Of a DNA stretch of 64,000 nt, positions 46,548-58,059 are shown one piece after another. The notes beneath the pieces were generated by a model. The model saw nothing but the letters and a program-made list of their open reading frames with translations, had not been told where the DNA came from and made no database searches. The DNA lies in NCBI GenBank assembly GCA_009193035.1, contig SWDT01000019.1, positions 434,001-498,000 on the forward strand, in the 5' to 3' direction. The position numbers were made by a program, and so were the translations under genes. Source of the DNA: Halicephalobus mephisto (lineage: Eukaryota > Nematoda > Chromadorea > Rhabditida > Panagrolaimidae). Position 1 is the first letter of the stretch. Each line of letters opens with the position of its first letter.

Positions 46548-49500
46548 TTAATGTTTTAAATTTTCGTTTTCCTTAGCCATGAAATTTTCGATTTCCTCGA
46601 CAGTTCTCGGCAAAGCCCCACTCAAGTTCTCGTTTCCTTTGGCCCAAATAACAACGTCATCCTCGATGCGAACTCCTCCAATTCCTCTATATCCCTTGAG
46701 GACATCGTTGTTGAAGTATCCTTTCAAATTTTCATCAGCCAGAGCTCTATCAAGTAACTAAAAACCATACTATAATAAAAATCAAAATTTTTTTAAACTC
46801 TAAAAATTTTTAAAAATTAAAATTTACAAAATAATTTTACTTTGATGATAAATTACTTCATAATCATATATGATTTCGTAATTATTTATCACCTTATATA
46901 ATTCCGGATGTAAATTCCAAAAAATCTTCCGATATTTGTCATCAAAAATTTACTGATTAGCCAGATTTGCCAACTCACAGAACTGTCAATCAATAAGCAC
47001 GAGAGTTGATTCCTATATTACAAAAATCATGATTTTTTTATAAAGTCATTCCAAAATAAATTTTTAAAAACAAAATTAGCCTAAAATTTTAATTTCTGGT
47101 AATAATTATATCGTAAAAATGATATATAAATTCTTTACAAAATTATCTTAACGCGAATTTCTAAGTTTCCAGAAATTAAAGTAGCCTAAAATTTTGGCTT
47201 TACGCGATTATTGTTTCGTGACCAACTTATAAAACTATATTCTATCTGAATAGATCTAGAAACTTCTGAATCGCAATATATGGAGTACATAACTTTCTAT
47301 AAACTCTCTGGGATTAATTTTCATATATAAAAATGTTAGATCGTGCACTATTCATTTCAGTCCAAGTCCGCAGAACGTTGGTCTCGAAGAGAAATACCCT
47401 GAGGACTAATAAAAGACTTATGGTAGTGCGCTGACAATAGAATTGAGCAGATTACGCAACATTTTATCAGGGTTGTGTTGTATATCCCGCGTCCAGTTTA
47501 ATAAACCAATTTTGTACCTATTTCTCATCTACATGTGAACCAGGAACCCCTAACCACGATCTAACAGAAACTACAGTATAACTTGGATATAAAATACCTC
47601 TGCTATAACATACCTCACATTATAGCATAGAGTCTGAGTGAGTGAGTTTGGTCAGTCTGTCTAAATTTACCCCCGCTATAACATATCCTTTCTTATAACA
47701 TACACTTTACCCCGTTCCGAGAGGTATCTTATATCCAAGTTCGACTGTATTAAGAAATATTCAAAAAACCACAACACTAGGTTACCTTACCAAAATATTG
47801 ATTTTCTTGTTCATAGAGAAATTTAACTTAATCAAAAACTTACAGTATCGATAAAGTAGCATCCAGGTTCAATCGTGATGACCATTCTTTCCTTCAAAGT
47901 CCTGGTTGTTCTTAGACTTTTCAAACCAGGTTCCTTAGACCTCGGAATAGCGTCGCCCAAGTAGCCTCCTTGATCGTGGACATCCAATCCGATGAAATGG
48001 CCTAATCCATGAGGTTGGAACACAGCTCCTACTCGTTTTTTCAACATTTCATCAACGTCTCCAATCAGGATTCCGGCGACTTTGAGATGTTCTAGAACTT
48101 TCCTTTCGGCCAAAATATGCATATCTGTCCATCTTACTCCAGGTTTAGCGGCTTCAAAAACGGCATTTCTGGCATCAAGAACGGCATTGTAGACAATTTT
48201 TTGTTTTTCTGTGAATTTTCCATTACAAGGAAACGAACAAGTGACGTCAGAGGCGTAACAGTTGTATTCCGGTCCCATATCGAACAAACACATGTCTCCG
48301 TCCTTGATTAACTTCTCATTCGGAGCATTGGCGTGTCCATAGTGAAGAATAGCTCCGTTTTCTCCAGTAGCCGCGATACACGTGTAAGCCAGATGACGAC
48401 AGCCTCCGGTAAAGTACGAAATATGCCGGAAAAGAGATTCCATCTGATATTCGTACATGTTTGGTTTGATTTTTCGCATTACTTCCTTATGTGCATCTGT
48501 GGCAATCTTCGTGGCATATCGCATAACTTCTAATTCAGCATCGGTTTTAATAACACGACATTCGGCGAAGACAGGATAGAGGGTAGTGGTGTCGAGCTTG
48601 AACTTGGTCATTGCAGTGAGGGATTGAGAGGGTTCTAGCCAGTTCCCGGAATCCTCACAGTAAGCTCTCAGAAGATAAACCTGCTCCGCTCCATGAGCAC
48701 TTAATACGTCCTGGACAGTGGATCCAGAATGGAAATGCACTTCGTCCACTTCATATTTCTCCTTGAACCACGATTCTGGCTCGATTCTGAAAAGAGTTCA
48801 TATATAAAAAATTAAAAACTCAAAATCACTTTTACAAAAATCATATATGGACTTTTTCACGAAATGCTCCTGAAGCGGATTTCTAAGTTTTAAAAACAAC
48901 AGTAGCCTAAAATTTTGGTTTTGTGCGATGATTACTTCATAATCAGCATTTTAGGAACGATATTCTGTCTGTACATATTTAGATACTTCTTGACTAGGGC
49001 CACATAAAGTTACAAATATCTGTTCCATCCTCGAGGGTTAATTTTCATATATGAAAATATTATGAATATTGAAAAAACCACAACCAACTTCACCGAAAAC
49101 AAGTTATCATGCTCGTAGAATATAAAAGAAATTTAAATAAACATAAAAAATCGAAAATTAACCTTAGAATCCTAAAATAAAGTAAAAATTTAAATAAACT
49201 TATAGAAACATAAGAGAAATTTACTTTAGGGTTTTTATATCAACTTATTTAAAGTAAAAATTTAAATAAACTGATATAAAAATTAATTTTAAAAATCCTA
49301 AAATAAAGTGAAAAAATAAGTTGATATAAAAATCCTAAAATGAAGTAAAAATTTGAATAAACTGATATAAAAATTAATTTTAAAAATCCTAAAATAAAGA
49401 GAAAAATTAAATAAACTTACTTTCCGAGCCAGATAGCGTAGTCAAGAGCGAGTTTCGGAGGAAAAAGAATGGATTTCCCGGTTTCAACCTCGATGGCAGC

Positions 49501-49728
49501 GTAACATTCGCTTTCGTGGACTCCAAAAGCCCAGAAAAAATAAGATTCTTGTCTGAACGGCAAGTCTTCAGCATCAGTATGGTACCTATTTTTTTCAACT
49601 CCGCCTTCGAGAAGAACGAACGACTTCGGACCGGCTTGCGGCTTCAGAGCGGAAATTAATCTTCGACGATTTTCTGCAAACATTTTTGCGGAAATTTGAA
49701 GAGTATGGACTCCACGATTGAACGACAT
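46548..49728 (-). CDS. pepd: Xaa-Pro dipeptidase (prolidase)
   Basis: Three exons, 49728-49421, 48786-47844 and 46757-46548, join in phases 2 and 0 into 486 residues (human enzyme 493). It cleaves X-Pro and X-Hyp dipeptides in the cytosol, the last step in collagen peptide recycling. The N-terminal domain shows FRQESYFFWAFGVHE. The pita-bread fold has all five metal ligands: Asp272 (LFDMG), Asp283 (YASDVT), His366 (HGLGHFIGLDVHD), Glu409 (TIEPGCYF) and Glu449 (VRIEDDVV). Donors are GTAAGT; acceptors are TTTTCAG and TTTTTAG. The second intron holds a MITE. The first part of exon 2 has a broken duplicate between the two lipases. Confidence 0.95.
47574..47747. mobile_element. 174-bp MITE, pogo/Tigger type
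   Basis: 27-bp terminal inverted repeats match at 24 positions (CAGTATAACTTGGATATAAA versus CAGTCGAACTTGGATATAAG at their outer ends) and are flanked by TA on both sides. No coding content. It lies inside the pepd intron 47843-46758. Confidence 0.75.
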
Positions 49729-49989
49729 ATTTAATTCTGAAAATTTTCAATAAAAAAAAAATAAAAATGAAACCCGCACGATTTTGTTTATCAACGAAAA
49801 TTGAGAACAAAAACCAAAACAATCCAACTTTCACTTTTCTAGGCCAATAATCACGGAATCGAACAGAGAAAAAATGATAAAATATATCAATCTTTGGTTT
49901 TTCGTTAGACAAAAAGTAAAAAAAGACCGAAAAAACTGAAAATTCGCGATCAAGCAACAGGAATTATCGGTTATTCCTATTTAAAAAAA

Positions 49990-50500
49990 GGTAAAAATGA
50001 CCATTACGGAAAGTAGAACAGAACGCCAAAAAGTAATTGAAATGCAATATTTGAAAATTCCACTTACTATTGGAATTGTCAGTTATTCCAATTTAAAAAA
50101 AGGTAAAAATGACCATTACGGAAGGCAGAACAGAACGCCAAAAATAGGTAAAATTCAAATTTTCGAAAATTTTTATTAAAATTAAATTTACTTCTACTTT
50201 AATTTTATGTTCCAATTTTTAAAAATAAAAAACTGTTCATTTTGAAAAATATAATAAAAAATAAAAAACGATGAAACTATAATATTTAAATTTCTATCGA
50301 AATTGATTTATTTTTTTGAATAAAAAAATCCAGTTTAGCAAATGGAACAAAACGCCAAAAAAAGCGAAATTGAAATGTTTAAAAATCAAACTAAAATTAG
50401 TTTCTGTTCCATTTTTCAAAAACGAAAAAATAATAAATTTTTTCATTTAAAAAATAAATTTACTTTTGGCGAATCGAACAAAACGCCAAAAACGATTAAA
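49990..50500. repeat. Second cluster of GAACAGAACGCCAAAA words
   Basis: Four direct copies (about 50020, 50130, 50345, 50475) of GAACARAACGCCAAAA, the half-palindrome of the 1.2-2.1 kb array, lie just upstream of pepd. The first two copies share AATTAAAAAAAGGTAAAAAT-type flanks (TTATTCC-ATTTAAAAAAAGG). Confidence 0.7.
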
Positions 50501-50729
50501 TTAAAATATTTAAATTTTTTGTAGAAAATTAGCTTTTGTTATTTTTTAAAAAATTAATTCCTATTTTTTAATTAAATAATTAAAATATTCAAATTTTTAT
50601 AAAGATTAATTCCTATTTTTTAATTAAATAATTAAAATATTCGAATTTTTTTAAAGATTAATTCCTATTTTTTGATGAAATAAAATAATTAAAATATTCA
50701 AACTTTTTTAAAAATTAATTTCTGTTCCA

Positions 50730-50903
50730 TTATGACTCAGTTTGTTCGAAGATTGAATTATCAAGAGGTCTTCGAGGACGTGAGTCTCTTTTCGCAATTA
50801 TTGCAGCGCGGAATTTTCTTCTGGAATTGTATTCGGTCTTTGACTCGAAATAGCAATTGACGTGGCCGATTTGTGGATTGTCAAAATCCTTCTTTTCAAT
50901 CAT
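50730..50903 (-). CDS. Small basic protein or exon (57 aa)
   Basis: ATG at 50903 lies 8-11 nt behind a CCTTGCAG acceptor and reads MIEKKDFDNPQIGHVNCYFE, then an Arg/Lys-rich half (RRKFRAAIIAKRDSRPRRP) and ...FEQTES, stop. Codons are clean and the frame is flanked by stops. The plus strand is also open (MTQFVRRLNYQEVFED). No family is recognised; it could be a short trans-spliced gene or a terminal exon. Confidence 0.4.
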   Translation of the reverse strand: MIEKKDFDNPQIGHVNCYFESKTEYNSRRKFRAAIIAKRDSRPRRPLDNSIFEQTES

Positions 50904-50989
50904 TTCTCACTGCTGCAAGGACAAGTGATCCATCTAGTGAATTTAGCGCGAGTAAAAAAAATATTTTTGATTGATTTCGTTTTTTTATC

Positions 50990-51260
50990 TTATTAGAAAA
51001 AAATTTTTTTTATCTTATTAGAAAAAAATTTTTTTTATCTTATTAGAAAAATTTTTTTTTATTTTATTAGAAATTTCTTTTTTTTTATCTTATTAGAAAA
51101 AATTTTTTTTATCTTATTAGAAAATTTATTTTTTTTTTATTTTATTAGAAAATTTATTTTTTTTTTATTTTATTAGAAAATTTATTTTTTTTTATCTTAT
51201 TAGAAAATTTATTTTTTTTATCTTATTAGAAAATTTCTTTTTTTTTATCTTATTAGAAAA
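50990..51260. repeat. TTTTATCTTATTAGAAAA tandem repeat
   Basis: Ten units of 26-30 nt with the invariant core ATCTTATTAGAAAA or ATTTTATTAGAAA. Confidence 0.85.
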
Positions 51261-52397
51261 TCTCGCAAAATGAAGGCCTTCCGAATGGCCATAAATATTT
51301 CTAGACAAAATGTGGCGATCCATCCTTGACCTACTTGACCCTGAATGATGCCAAAAAAGATTTTTTAACTTTTAAAATAATAATTGTAATTTTGGAAAAT
51401 TTAATTTTTAAATTTCCGTCAAAAAAAAAATAAATTTAAAAAAACATGAATTATTTTAAATTTTATAATTATTAAAAAAGTTTAAAAAAAATAAATTTTA
51501 AAATTATTTAGAAAATTAAAAAAGTTTATTTTTGATTTTTTAAAACAATGATTTTTGAATTCCTTTGTAAAAATTAAAAATTAACAATTTTATACAAAAA
51601 AATTACAAATTATTTTTTAATTTTACAATTATTTAAAAAATTTCTAGAAAAATAATTTTAAAAAAAGTTTATTTTTGATTTTTTCAATTTTTTTTGTAAA
51701 AATTTAAAACAAAAAATTGGTAATTTTTAATTTTACAATTATTTTAAAAATTTCTAGAAAAATAATTTTAAAAAAAGTTTATTTTTGATTTTTTCGAATT
51801 GCTGCGAAAAATGAAAAAATTTAAAAAATAATAAAACTAACAATTGGAATTAAAATTAACTCGATTTTTTATTTTAATTTATGTTTTAAAATTTTTAAAG
51901 ATTTTTGTTGAAATAATTTCGAAATTTTACAACAATATAATTTTTCACAAATTTCCAAATTTTCGCATTAAACAAGCTTCGTGAAACTCGAAAAAACGAC
52001 AAATCTGATAAATCGTACTACAATCGACTCGCTCTGTCCTCACTCCCTCTTTTTTATTTTTTAAAAATATTTTTATATTTTTTTGCTCAATTTTAAAAAA
52101 TATTTTTTTCAGTTTTCGAATATTTTAAATTTTTTTAAAATATTTTTTTATTTTTTAAATTTTTTTTAAATATTTTTCTTATTTCTTAAATTTTTAAACC
52201 TTTTTTTATAAATATTTTTAATTTTTTTAAAATATTTTTTAATTTTTTTAAATATTTTTAATTTTTTTTAATATTTCTTTTATTTTTGAATTTTTATAAA
52301 ATGAAAAAATTATGAAATCGTTTTTATATTACTGTAATTAAAAAATGAAGAAATTTAACCTTGATGGATTGATCGAAAATTTGAAAACAGTTATTAC
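51261..52397. other. A/T-rich sequence, one mixed patch
   Basis: 51261-51360 is mixed and open on the minus strand behind a CATTCAG acceptor (SSRSRMDRHILSRNIYGHSE in one frame), with no clear donor. The rest is A/T words. CGACTCGCTCTGTCCTC at about 52027 recurs at about 52891. Confidence 0.35.
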
Positions 52398-52501
52398 CAA
52401 TTTTGGATTGCTGCCAATTGGCGTCTGAAGGCCGTTCGAAAAACCAGATAATCGCGCAGATTTTTCTTCCAAAGCGGATTTGGCACTTTTTGGAAAACCA
52501 A
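52398..52501 (-). CDS. Candidate internal exon
   Basis: From a GGAAAG acceptor (phase 1 in) the frame reads GFPKSAKSALEEKSARLSGF and SNGLQTPIGSNPKL, ending at GTAATA in phase 0. The length fits both phases. The composition looks coding. No partner exon is established: the minus-strand 51345 patch fits by phase only. Orphan exon of an unidentified gene between pepd and dlg. Confidence 0.35.
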
Positions 52502-53029
52502 CTTTCCGATTTTGTACTTTTTTTCTTACACTACTCCGTAATTACTATTTCGAAACTAATTACCATAATATATACATCACTAAATTCATTTTCTTTTTTA
52601 TTTAGTAAACATTGTGATTTTAAAAAAAGTAATAATTTTAGAATTTTTAAATTCCCGCGTAAAAATATAAAAAATTTCAAAATCCAAAAATTTTACAAAA
52701 AAACTGACTTTATTTTCTTGTTTTTCAACTAAATTTTGCATTTTTTAAAATTTATATCGAAAAAATTCGAAAAATGTATATTTTTGATTTTCAAAATAAT
52801 ACAATTTTTTGTAATTTTTGAATTCCCGCGTAGCAACAGTAAGATTTGCAAAAGTGGAAAAACTGGTAAATTAAGTAACTCGCTGCCGAAATCGACTCGC
52901 TCTGTCCTCTCTCTCTCTTACCTAATTTCTTAAAATTTCCAAAAACCAAATTTTGTAGAAATTTTAATTTCCACAATGATACAGTAATTTTTTACTTTGC
53001 CAAATTTTCCTTCACATGTGTATTTTACA

Positions 53030-53445
53030 TGACAGATAAACCATTTTCAAACATAGATCTGGCACCTATTTTGCCAGTTTCCCCGTCTATCGCGCACCAT
53101 GGCCACTCCTTTTTTTCTTACTCTGACCAGTCCACGTCGAAAATGACCAGCTGGCTCCTGTGCAAAGAGGTAAACATTGTCCGCAATGACCGAACTGCCT
53201 TCTCTTTCGTTCCGGCTACGCCATTTTTGCCTCATATTTCTCATTCGTTGCTATGGGACTTTAGAGGTGCGTGTTCCGCTCGACTGAAGATTCTTTCTCG
53301 CGAGTTCTTTACATTCCAAAATTCCATAAAAAGTGAAAGTAGATCTTTCTTCACCTTTTCATTCATATATTGTTTTCGTTATCCAATTGTATTTTTTCGC
53401 ACAAGCAAACTAGTCCGTTTTCGACGAGTTCCTTAGGCGTTGCGA
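53030..53445. other. GC-richer island upstream of the dlg-like gene
   Basis: The plus frame of 135 codons (MTDKPFSNIDLAPILPVSPS) has a GTAAAC donor-like site after LLCKE, and the minus frame of 65 codons is also open. The stretch CGTCGAAAATGACCAGCTGG and GCGCACCATGGCCACTCC has a palindromic, promoter-like look. It may be a promoter or first exon of the gene starting at 54068. Confidence 0.3.
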
Positions 53446-54067
53446 TTTTTTGAATTTCGTCGATATTTTCATATATGAAAATTAAGCCTAGAGATTAGAA
53501 ACAGCTTTTTGCACCTCATATACCCTGGTTCAGCTTTTTTAGATCTATTCAGGCAAAATACAAGTTCGGAAAATGAATTACGAAATCATAAGATTACAAA
53601 GTACTCGTTGCGCAAGATTGAAATTATCACGTGGACTGTTTTTAAAATTTTTTTGAAATTTCCCTCTGAGACGACTTCATGAAAAAGTTGACATAATCTC
53701 CATAATGGCCAATTACAAAATCACTATCACACAAAATTAAAACTTTAGGCCACTTTAAATTTCTAAAAACTTTCGGAATTTCCCTCTGAGACAACTTCAT
53801 GGGAAAGTTGATATGTAATTTCCATAATATATAGCTAATTACGAAATTTTGTAAGATTAAGAAGCAATAATCATGCAAATTCGGAATTTTTAGGCCACTT
53901 TAATTTTCTAAAAAGTCCAAAAATTTCCCTTCAGGACAATTTCGTAAAACTGCCCATTTTATGACTGATTTTTGTTTACCTAAATTGATCGATTTATTTT
54001 GTACTTTTTTTAATTTGTTCAATTTCAGGTTTTCAAATAAAATCACTCAGGTGAAACAGCCTCCTAA

Positions 54068-55357
54068 ATGCCTCGAGGTAAATTTTAATTTTATTTTTTC
54101 TCTAAAGTAGATTTTTCAGACATTCATCGAGCTTTGGAGCATCTTGAAGAATTCCATGCTGAATTAACTAGACCATCTGATATTGAACTTAAATATGCCA
54201 TTGAAAAAGTCATTGGAATATTCAAAACAAACTTATTTCATGCTCTATGCGATATTCAGGATTTCTACGACAATACTTTAATGAACGAAAGAATTTCATT
54301 CCTCCAGAAATCTATTGCTTCCAGAGAATTTGCTGATCGTTGGGCTTTAAATCCACCGTTTAGTGGAGCCTATGTCCGGAGCCATTTCCCTGCAGCCGCT
54401 ATTTCTAGTTATCCCAGAGACGTTATAGAAGTTCCTAGACCTTATTCCGCATTTTCCAATCGATTAATCGATGAAACCGGAAGAGAATGGGAAGTCGAAG
54501 AAGTCTTACTAGACATCAGACCTGTCGGACTTGGATTTTCCATCACAGGAGGAGTCGACAGAGAACCTAATCCAGATCATTTAATCCGCGTAACTGAAAT
54601 CCTCAAAGACGGAGCAGTCGCTAAAGACGGAAGAATCAAGGTTGGGGACGTAATTCTGAAAATCAACGATGTAGATTGCGTCAACGTTCCTCATCAAAAA
54701 GCCGTTGATGCAATTCATGCTGCAGATGGATATATCCGACTTCTTGTCAAAAGACTCAAACCAAACAGAAGTCTGTCTCAATCTTATTTAGCTGATAGTC
54801 ATCTTCGAAGAGAAGACAACGTTATCAGTTATTCCACTCCTGCTAGATCCCGTTCTCTTCATCAAATCCCTACTGTTACAGCTCCAATGTCAGTAGGAAA
54901 TCAATCCTACCAGTCTTACACCCAACCAATCCCTCCAGGAAGAATCGTGGATCCTAACGCTGCCCTCGGACTTTACGATCCTAGAATTGTGACCCTTAGA
55001 AAAGGCACAGAAGGTCTAGGATTCAACATCGTCGGAGGAGAAGACGGAGAACCTGTCTACATAAGTCACATTCTTCCCGGAGGAGTTGCGGATCTTTCTG
55101 GAAACGTCAGAAAAGGTGATGTACTTCTCCAAGTCAATGATGTTAATCTTCGAAATGCAACTCACCAACAAGCAGCAGTGGCTCTCAGAGGAGCTCACCC
55201 AGGTTACGTTCATCTAACATTACAATTTCGACCAAGAGGTAAAAAAAAATATTTTTAAAAAAATGAGTTTTTTTTTTCAGATTTTCGTAACTTTGAAGAA
55301 AAAGTCGAACGTTTACGGCAAGATATGCTTGCTGGTCGAGTTTCTGTACAAAGATGA
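54068..55357 (+). CDS. dlg-1: Discs-large family protein, L27-PDZ-PDZ only (401 aa)
   Basis: Exons 54068-54077, 54120-55238 and 55281-55357, phases 1 and 1. A TTTCAG acceptor at 54027-54028, 39 nt before the ATG, is a likely trans-splice site. Residues 4-57 form an L27 domain (HRALEHLEEFHAEL, IGIFKTNLFHALCDIQDFYD) as in DLG/SAP97. PDZ at about 129-216 has VGLGFSITGG and matches DLG PDZ1. PDZ at about 290-374 has EGLGFNIVGGEDGEPVY and RNATHQQAAVAL, the signature of DLG PDZ3. Exon 3 (FRNFEEKVERLRQDM) matches the segment after PDZ3, then TGA. Thus PDZ2, SH3 and guanylate-kinase domains are absent. DLG scaffolds epithelial junctions and synapses. It could be a short paralogue, or an isoform if a donor before the stop (GTTTCT or GTACAA) leads to exons outside view; none is visible downstream. 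Confidence 0.85.
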
Positions 55358-55502
55358 GGAATTTCATTCCATTAAATTTTTCACTTTTTTAATTTTCTTC
55401 AAATTATCTTATTTAGTTTTAAAATTACAATTTCAAAAATGTACAAAAAATAAAATTTTGAAATTTCAAATATTATTTAAAAATGGAATTTTCAAATATT
55501 AT

Positions 55503-56812
55503 TTAAAATGGAATTTTTTTAAATGGATCTTTTGAAAAATTTTCTTCAGGATATTGACAAGGATAAAATTTTTGTTCAAAAGATTCTATAAATTCATATT
55601 TTTGAATTTTTTTTAATTTAATATTAAATAATTCAAGAATAGATTCACCCAAAAAATCACCAGGAATAATTTTTCCATTTAATTTAATTTCTTTTTCATT
55701 AACTCCATTAATATTAACTCTAATGGCTCGAGAATCATCATTTTCAAACTCTTTTGTCGATTTTTGTGGCATTATCCAAAATAATGAATAATTATTTAAA
55801 ATTTCTTTTAATAATTTTACTTCATCAATTGACCAACCAGATTCAGGATCCATAGGGACAGCGTTATGGAGGGCAATTTTTATCGTTTGCCATGGATAAC
55901 ACCTGAGGGTTTGTTCCATTTCAAATAATTCATCCATATTCCGAAAAGCAATAATACCGTAATCCAGAAATCGAACAACGACTCCATTTTCGATTAACTT
56001 GATAATCCGAGCTCTTCCATAAACTCGGTTATCAAACGGAGTCATTACGTATTGCTTAACAGCAACGGTAGTTACAGGCGTTAGGATTTTTCTAAATTAT
56101 CGTTATAAACATGGAAAATTATCTCAATATGGATTTATGGAATTTCTAAAGTTTCTAGAATTCCGACTTCAGATAGTTTACGTAATTTTTACTGAATTTT
56201 GGAAATTTCTAGGCAATTCTATAAGTTTATTGAGAACTTCAGGAACTTTCCACTGGATTCTGGAAGATTCTAAAAAAGCCCAGAAGCTTCTATAAGATTT
56301 TTGAAAAAATTTCCCAGTAAATTTTAGATTTTGAGAAATTTTCATCAGATTTTAGAAGATTTTGGAAATCTCTAGAAGCTTCCAAGGGATTCTCAAAAAC
56401 CTGCATTTCAGAAAATTCTATAATTTCCTACAAGATTCTAAAAATCCTTCAGAAGTTTCCAGATTCTAGAAAATTTTTGCAAAATTCTGGAAGCTTCTAC
56501 AGAATTCCGATAAAATTAAAAAATTACAAAAAAACATACTCTTTTGAAATCACCAAGTCCTCAGTTATGTGATTTGATATCCTGATCCATATTTCACTTG
56601 GAGAAATCACGTCCACAACTTCAGCGTAATAATTCCTACGGCATCTTATGCGATGAATCTAAAATTATATTTATTCAAATTTTATTAAAAAATCAAACCT
56701 TATTAAAATCAGTTATATAAACAGGAGTTTTACTCGACAAATCCAAAAACGGAGATATTGAGCCTTCTCTTGCAGAAAAATCTTCAATTTTCTTGTCAGA
56801 TGTACTTTCCAT
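55503..56812 (-). CDS. Tudor-domain protein, copy B (273 aa)
   Basis: Exons 56812-56699, 56658-56540 and 56091-55503, phases 0 and 2. A TTTTAG acceptor touches the ATG, fitting trans-splicing. Exon 2 reads IHRIRC...VVDVISPSEIWIR, the opening strands of an extended Tudor domain. Exon 3 has the core VVVRFLDYG (118-123 RFLDYG) followed by LRCYPWQTIKIALHNAVPMD. Extended Tudor domains bind dimethyl-arginine on partners, often Argonaute/Piwi proteins or germ-granule factors. The C-terminus (KFYPCQYPEENF) parallels copy A. Compared with copy A the intron after the PWQ...P segment is absent. It is convergent with dlg (145 bp between stops). Confidence 0.85.
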
Positions 56813-57031
56813 CTAAAACTAATTTTTAAAAAGAAATAAAGAAATTTAGAAAAATTTAAAAATAATAAAAAAATTGAAAAAAAATAATTTTAAAAATTGA
56901 AAAAAAATAAAATTTTTAAAAATTCGAAAATTAAAAAAAATAAAAATAATAAAAAACTTCAAAAATATATATTCCAGTTTTAAACTGATATGTATATCTG
57001 TGTCAACTTTGAAAATTAAAATCTTTATCAA

Positions 57032-57984
57032 TTAAAAATCTGAATTACTGTAATTTGGCACTTGAGATTTTTCGTAAAACTCGTACTCCACTGGATATGA
57101 CTTCTGATCGAAGGCATCTATGATCGGCAACGGACAGCATGAACGACTAGAAAGCACAATGTAATATTTCTCCGCTATCGAATGTCCAAGATCGAAATCC
57201 GATTGAGGAGAATTTTCTATTTCATCAACGTCGGACGGAAGAAGACCAAACATGGTGACTCTGGTGAAGACACTATCGTCGATAATTTTATATTGCGTCA
57301 TTTGAGGACGAATCCAGAATATATCGTATTCATTCAGTGCTATTTTGAAGGATTCTATTTCATTTTCAGACCAGAAAATCTAAAAATCAATTTTTTTGGA
57401 AATTAATATATGAAACAAACCCCGTTTTGAGGCATGACGTCACAGAGAGCAACAGCAACGGTTTGCCATGGATAAGTCCGGAGATTACGGGACATTTTGA
57501 AGAATTCATTTGGCCTAAAGACAGCTATAGATCCATAATCGAGGAATCGAACAGAAACTTTGTTGTTTTTAAAATCCAAAATCCGAGCTCTGGCCAAGGT
57601 TGATTCATCCAGTTTCGCCATCACGTACATTCCTTTCTCCAGACTTCCAGAATTAATAGGTTCAGAATCTGCTCTAAAAATAGTCCGATATTATTTTTAA
57701 AAAACACAATTCATACGAAATAAATTCCGTCAAATTTTCGGAAATGTGATTCAGATGCTGAATCCAGATTTCACTCGGCGAAACGACATTCACAATCCTT
57801 GCCCAATAAGGAACAAGGCATCTTATCCTATGAATCTGAAAATTTTTATATAAAATCTATTCAAAAATTAAAAAAAACAAACTTTATTTTCATCTGTTCG
57901 AAATTGAGGAACTTTTGAGTTACCATCATAATTGAAAATCGGAGAATCAGATCTCCTGGATGGAGCAACAGAAGCAGACCTCAT
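57032..57984 (-). CDS. Tudor-domain protein, copy A (273 aa)
   Basis: Exons 57984-57883, 57835-57717, 57673-57421 and 57379-57032, phases 0, 2 and 0. A CCTTCAG acceptor touches the ATG. Layout as in copy B: IHRIRC...IVNVVSPSEIWIQ, VSVRFLDYGSIAVF (RFLDYG 116-121), LRTYPWQTVAVALCDVMP, a segment IFWSENEIESFKIALNEYDI, and a C-terminus with SYPVEYEFYEKSQ. Total length equals copy B exactly (273), and exon 2 is 119 nt in both. Copy B starts 219 bp downstream of this stop on the same strand, typical operon spacing. Arginine-methyl reading in a germline or small-RNA context is family knowledge, not shown here. Confidence 0.85.
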
Positions 57985-58059
57985 CTGAAGGAAAAAATAA
58001 AATAAATAATCAAATAAAAAAAAATAAAAAAATAAAAAAACAAATGATCAAAGAAAAAG

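Noticed and set aside
52403..52732. 109-codon plus frame
   Set aside because: Its tail is A/T-derived Phe/Lys/Asn-rich filler, and the minus frame in its first 100 bases has better splice support.
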